Positions 60,781 through 64,000 of a stretch of 64,000 bases of DNA are shown here, piece after piece (the first letter of the stretch is position 1; every line of letters starts with the position of its first letter). The stretch is from PALSA-1006 sp963733265 (GTDB lineage Bacteria; Pseudomonadota; Gammaproteobacteria; Burkholderiales; Gallionellaceae), in the NCBI GenBank assembly GCA_963733265.1, contig CAVTCF010000001.1, positions 124,001 through 188,000 of the forward strand, read 5' to 3'. The notes below the pieces were generated by a model. The model saw only the letters and a program-made list of their open reading frames with translations, did not search any database and had not been told where the DNA came from. A program made the translations under genes and the position numbers.

Positions 60781-60811
60781 AAAAAACGGAGCCTCTTGGG
60801 CCCCGTTTTTA
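60781..60811. terminator. Bidirectional terminator downstream of glnA
   Basis: ACGGAGCC (60786-60793) pairs with GGCCCCGT (60799-60806) through one wobble pair; T-rich flanks occur on both strands. It closes the glnA transcript (minus strand) before the DUF4124 gene. Confidence 0.8.
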
Positions 60812-60829
60812 ATTAGCTTCAAGTATTGC

Positions 60830-62245
60830 TTAGAGGCTGTAGTACATGTCGAACTCGACCGGATGAGTGGTCATACGGATACGATTGACTTCTTCATACT
60901 TCAAATCGATGTAGGCTTCGATAAAGTCCTTGGAGAATACACCGCCACGAGTCAGGAACTCATGATCTTTCCTCAGACTTTCCAAAGCCTCATCCAGCGA
61001 AGCGCACACGGTTGGGATCTTTGCATCTTCTTCAGGAGGCAAGTCGTACAGATTCTTATCTGCAGGGTCGCCAGGGTGGATCTTGTTTTGGATACCATCA
61101 AGACCTGCCATCAGCAAGGCTGAGAATGCCAAGTACGGGTTGGCAGAGGGATCCGGGAAACGTGTTTCGATACGGCGTGCCTTGTCGCTGGCGACGTGAG
61201 GAATACGGATCGATGCGGAACGGTTCTTTGCCGAGTAAGCCAATTTTACCGGAGCTTCGTAGTGGGGAACCAAGCGCTTGTATGAGTTGGTGCCGGGGTT
61301 TGTAATCGCATTCAATGCCTTGGCGTGCTTGATGATGCCGCCAATGTAGTACAACGCTGTCTCTGACAATCCTGCATAGCCATTGCCTGCAAACAGATTC
61401 TTGCCACCCTTCCAGATGGATTGATGCACATGCATACCGGAACCATTGTCGCCAACGATAGGCTTAGGCATAAAGGTCGCTGTTTTGCCATATTGGTGGG
61501 CAACATTTAATACCACGTACTTCAAGGTTTGTGTCCAGTCGGCGCGCTTGGTTAGCGTATTGAACAATGTGCCCAGTTCGCATTGACCGGCAGTCGCAAC
61601 TTCGTGGTGATGAACTTCAACGGGGATGCCGATCTCTTCCAGCGCAATACACATCGCTGCACGGATGTCGTTCAAGCTGTCAACCGGAGGAACCGGGAAA
61701 TAGCCACCCTTAACGGAAGGACGGTGACCAGTGTTGCCGCCGTCGAATTTGTCGCCAGTAGACCAAGCCGCTTCTTCCGAATTAATCTTGACGGAACAGC
61801 CGGACATGTCGATTTTCCACTCAACGGAATCAAAAATGAAGAATTCTGGTTCAGGGCCGAAATTGGCAACATCCCCGATACCGGTGGATTTTAAATACGC
61901 CTCTGCGCGTTTGGCGATAGAGCGCGGATCGCGATCATAGCCCTTGCCGTCAGTCGGCTCGATCACATCGCAAGCCAACACAATTGTCGGTTCGTCAAAA
62001 AATGGATCAATGTAAACCGAATCCGGATCCGGCAATAACAGCATGTCAGAAGCTTGAATACCCTTCCAGCCGGCGATTGAAGAACCGTCGAAAGCGTGAC
62101 CACCTTCGAACTTATCGGCATCGAAATGGGAAACAGGCACGCCAACGTGCTGTTCCTTGCCCTTTGTGTCTGTGAAACGTAGATCGACAAATTTGATGCC
62201 CTGTTCTTTAATCAGTTTAAGAACGTCGGCGGCTGTTTTAGACAT
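60830..62245 (-). CDS. glnA: Glutamine synthetase type I
   Basis: Condenses glutamate and ammonia with ATP. The 471-residue protein has the type I-beta layout: DVLKLIKEQGIKFVDLRFTDTKG at the N-terminus, DGSSIAGWKGI, the ATP site KPIVGDNGSGMHVHQS, and the adenylylation loop NLYDLPPEE with the modified tyrosine. ATG at 62245 is preceded by GGGAGA; an upstream ATG at 62260 is less likely. It is upstream of ntrBC in the same orientation, separated by a terminator. Regulation by NtrC with sigma-54 fits the promoter found upstream. Confidence 0.97.
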   Translation of the reverse strand: MSKTAADVLKLIKEQGIKFVDLRFTDTKGKEQHVGVPVSHFDADKFEGGHAFDGSSIAGWKGIQASDMLLLPDPDSVYIDPFFDEPTIVLACDVIEPTDGKGYDRDPRSIAKRAEAYLKSTGIGDVANFGPEPEFFIFDSVEWKIDMSGCSVKINSEEAAWSTGDKFDGGNTGHRPSVKGGYFPVPPVDSLNDIRAAMCIALEEIGIPVEVHHHEVATAGQCELGTLFNTLTKRADWTQTLKYVVLNVAHQYGKTATFMPKPIVGDNGSGMHVHQSIWKGGKNLFAGNGYAGLSETALYYIGGIIKHAKALNAITNPGTNSYKRLVPHYEAPVKLAYSAKNRSASIRIPHVASDKARRIETRFPDPSANPYLAFSALLMAGLDGIQNKIHPGDPADKNLYDLPPEEDAKIPTVCASLDEALESLRKDHEFLTRGGVFSKDFIEAYIDLKYEEVNRIRMTTHPVEFDMYYSL

Positions 62246-62323
62246 ACTCGAATCTCCCAAGAAAAATATTTAAACGAAGCTGTATTGCGAAAAAAATTGT
62301 ATCACTGAAACAATCCCGAATAG

Positions 62324-62339
62324 AGCAGAAATTGTGCCA
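62324..62339 (-). promoter_or_regulatory. Sigma-54-like promoter of glnA
   Basis: On the minus strand TGGCACAATTTCTGCT has GG and GC separated by exactly 10 bases, the -24/-12 pattern of sigma-54 promoters. Expected transcription start about 62313, some 68 bp before the glnA ATG. Confidence 0.65.
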
Positions 62340-62434
62340 TCACCCGGAGCCTTGTAGGGAAGGCATTGTGCCATATTTGCAGCTTGGGTGGGCAAACAAT
62401 ACGCGCCCTTGAACGGGGCGAGACGGGGTGTCTT

Positions 62435-62451
62435 TGCACTAATTTGGGGCG
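62435..62451. promoter_or_regulatory. Candidate NtrC binding site
   Basis: TGCACT-AATTT-GGGGCG: the left half is a perfect match to the NtrC half site TGCACY; the right half matches GGTGCA in four of six positions. Its centre lies about 130 bp upstream of the predicted glnA start, a distance normal for enhancer sites. It overlaps the end of the CDF gene. Confidence 0.45.
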
Positions 62452-63614
62452 CGGCCCTGATAAATACGGATACTGCGGAAGTACTTGTCATCAGCCGCAA
62501 TCTGGTTGCATATATGTTGTAAAGTTGTAGTGTCGGTAGCGTAATCAAAGAATATCTCCGCATCAATCATGCCGCTCAAGTAATGCAATACGATGTGTGT
62601 ATTCGGGGGAATCTCAGACTTGAGCCGACTGGCAAGATGTGCCAGCAGCAGGTGTCGCTGCGGCAAGCGTGAATTGGGTTTGGCTTGAAGATCATCCTCC
62701 GAATCAATGTGAACCATTACGTCCATAACCTGATGCTCATTTAACACGGCTGCGCGGGCAGCCTCGGCAATGTAATGGCCCTCAGAAACGCTGATCTTGG
62801 GGTCGACAATTATGTGCGCATCAACCAATGCGCTATCAGCCATCTTGCGGGTGCGTAATTCGTGCAGACCGATTACCCCCGGTGTGGATTTAAGCGTGTT
62901 CCGAATAGCAATTACCTCTGCCTCTTCCAATCCGGTGTCGATTAACTCGGACAGTGCCTCGCGCGCAAATGAGATGCCCATGTGGGCGATCATGATGCCG
63001 ACCACCGCCGAAGCAACCAGGTCGAGAAAGGTATAGCCGAAGAGATTGCCAACGATACCGATGATAACAACCAGCGACGAGGCGGCATCAGAACGGGCAT
63101 GCCAGGCATTCGCCGCCAACATTTGCGAACGAACCCGCTGGGCAACAGCCAACATATAGCGGAACATACTTTCTTTGGCAACAAGCGCGATGACAGCAAA
63201 CCATAACGTAAACGCATGCACAGTTTGCACCTGATCCGGGTGCTGTAAGCGTATTCCGGCGGCAATAAGCAGTCCGACACCCAGTGCTGCGAGGCTGACG
63301 CCGAGTATGAGCGATGTGGCTGTTTCGATCCGTGCATGCCCGTAAGGATGGTCAGCGTCGGCGTGACGATTGCCATGCCGGTTGGCGAACAGCACAAGAA
63401 CATCGGAAAGCAAGTCGGCAAACGAATGCAGGCCGTCCGCCATTAATGATTGAGATTTTCCAAAAAAACCGGCCAGCACCTGCAATATGGAAAGTAGCAG
63501 ATTGATAATGATGCTGATCCAAGTGCTTTTTTGAGCTGCCGCAAAGCGAGCCGGATGCTCCGGTTCAAAAGCAGCGGATTTGTCTCGCGAGTGAGTGTGA
63601 TTGGGATTATTCAT
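62439..63614 (-). CDS. Cation diffusion facilitator family transporter
   Basis: Inner-membrane exporter of divalent metals, 391 residues. A His-rich N-terminus (NNPNHTHSRDK) precedes six hydrophobic segments. Metal-site motifs are DGLHSFADLLSD in the second segment and HARSDAASS in the fifth (HxxxD). HPYGHARIETATSL follows the second segment. The cytoplasmic C-terminal domain (GLHELRTRKMADSALVDAHIIVD) is longer than usual. ATG at 63614 or 63620 are both possible. Zinc, iron or manganese may be the substrate; this cannot be decided from sequence. It is read toward glnA. Confidence 0.88.
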   Translation of the reverse strand: MNNPNHTHSRDKSAAFEPEHPARFAAAQKSTWISIIINLLLSILQVLAGFFGKSQSLMADGLHSFADLLSDVLVLFANRHGNRHADADHPYGHARIETATSLILGVSLAALGVGLLIAAGIRLQHPDQVQTVHAFTLWFAVIALVAKESMFRYMLAVAQRVRSQMLAANAWHARSDAASSLVVIIGIVGNLFGYTFLDLVASAVVGIMIAHMGISFAREALSELIDTGLEEAEVIAIRNTLKSTPGVIGLHELRTRKMADSALVDAHIIVDPKISVSEGHYIAEAARAAVLNEHQVMDVMVHIDSEDDLQAKPNSRLPQRHLLLAHLASRLKSEIPPNTHIVLHYLSGMIDAEIFFDYATDTTTLQHICNQIAADDKYFRSIRIYQGRAPN

Positions 63615-63692
63615 CGGCATTCGGTATAGTGGGAACTCTGCCGTAGAGGATAACATCTGCGCGGCTAATTATGAACTGAATGGAGTAATGAG

Positions 63693-64000
63693 ATGGGAAA
63701 GATATCTTCAATATTGGAACAGGCACGGCAGCGTGCAAAGCAAGCCAATGCGTCATATTCGGGCGCGCTGTTGCCGGCTGAGGCCAATGAGATTTTAGAA
63801 TTGGCTCCCGGAGCAAAGCTGGTCGATGTGCGCTCCAAGGCTGAGTTGGATTGGGTTGGGCGCATTCCCAAGGCGGTAGAAATCGAATGGGCGACTTATC
63901 CGGGGATGAAGCCAAATTCCAATTTCCTGGCGGCACTTGAGCAGCAAGTAGATAAAGAAGCGCTGGTGATGTTCATATGCCGCAGTGGCGCACGCTCGCA
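63693..64000 (+). CDS. Rhodanese-like domain protein (3' end beyond the window)
   Basis: The frame starts MGKISSILEQARQRAK with GGAG upstream and stays open to the window end, 102 codons seen. A rhodanese fold begins near residue 28 (LVDVRSKAELDWVGRIPKAVEI), and the active-site loop MFICRSGARS carries the catalytic Cys. Rhodanese domains bind or transfer sulfane sulfur. It is divergent from the CDF gene. The C-terminal remainder lies outside the window. Confidence 0.88.
   Translation, partial: MGKISSILEQARQRAKQANASYSGALLPAEANEILELAPGAKLVDVRSKAELDWVGRIPKAVEIEWATYPGMKPNSNFLAALEQQVDKEALVMFICRSGARS

Noticed and set aside
62355..62373. Second TGGCACAAT sequence upstream of glnA as a sigma-54 promoter
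   Set aside because: Ten bases after GG the sequence is TC, not GC, so the -12 element is missing.
1..64000. tRNA, rRNA and CRISPR arrays
   Set aside because: No T-loop-like GTTCGAATC element in a cloverleaf context, no rRNA sequence and no regularly spaced direct repeats were seen on reading both strands.

Overview
The window looks like a chromosomal segment of a betaproteobacterium of the order Nitrosomonadales, perhaps Gallionellaceae-like. This is an inference from gene content: the gshA type first known from acidithiobacilli, a regulatory PTS set (EIIA-HPr-EI), metXW, pilSR-ampD, algZR next to argH, pyrB with a zinc-site-less pyrX, and a Tat-exported HiPIP. Base composition is moderate. 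I see no rRNA, tRNA or CRISPR array.

Layout. 1-9.7 kb: a CoA-pyrophosphatase-type Nudix protein, a small GDCCVxC protein, nrdA with a pair of NrdR boxes, ampD, pilR, pilS, a candidate small RNA and argH. 9.7-17.7 kb: algZR, a run of small membrane proteins ending in a HiPIP, purU, and a ybiT-murI-polysaccharide deacetylase operon. 17.8-23.7 kb: gshA, apbE, a small membrane protein, ptsIIA-ptsH-ptsI and thpR. 23.7-26.7 kb: an mqsRA toxin-antitoxin pair and a broken AAA ATPase gene. 27-39.2 kb: a SAM-II riboswitch ahead of metXW, then ampG, two exonuclease III genes, pyrE, algH-ruvX-pyrB-pyrX, prlC and two DUF4124 proteins. 39.3-54.2 kb: an accessory region. It holds a group II intron interrupted by a second, ORF-less group II intron, several gene remnants, a tyrosine recombinase, a complete Wadjet type I operon (jetABCD) and an AbiEi-like/Fic fusion. 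54.2-64 kb: two tandem TraF_2-type outer-membrane proteins, ntrC-ntrB, a DUF4124 protein, glnA behind a sigma-54-like promoter, a cation diffusion facilitator and a rhodanese cut by the window end.

Functional themes. Nitrogen control (ntrBC, glnA), peptidoglycan recycling (ampG, ampD, murI), pyrimidine synthesis (pyrE, pyrB, pyrX), and regulatory phosphotransfer (PTS, PilSR, AlgZR) make up the housekeeping part. Defence and mobile functions are grouped at 23.8-26.7 kb and 39.3-54.2 kb.

Most notable points: the intron-in-intron arrangement, whose inner boundaries restore the reverse transcriptase frame exactly; the SAM-II aptamer coupled to what looks like an antiterminator/terminator switch; an unannotated plus-strand transcript candidate with an anti-Shine-Dalgarno motif in front of argH; and NrdR boxes spaced by exactly 31 bp.
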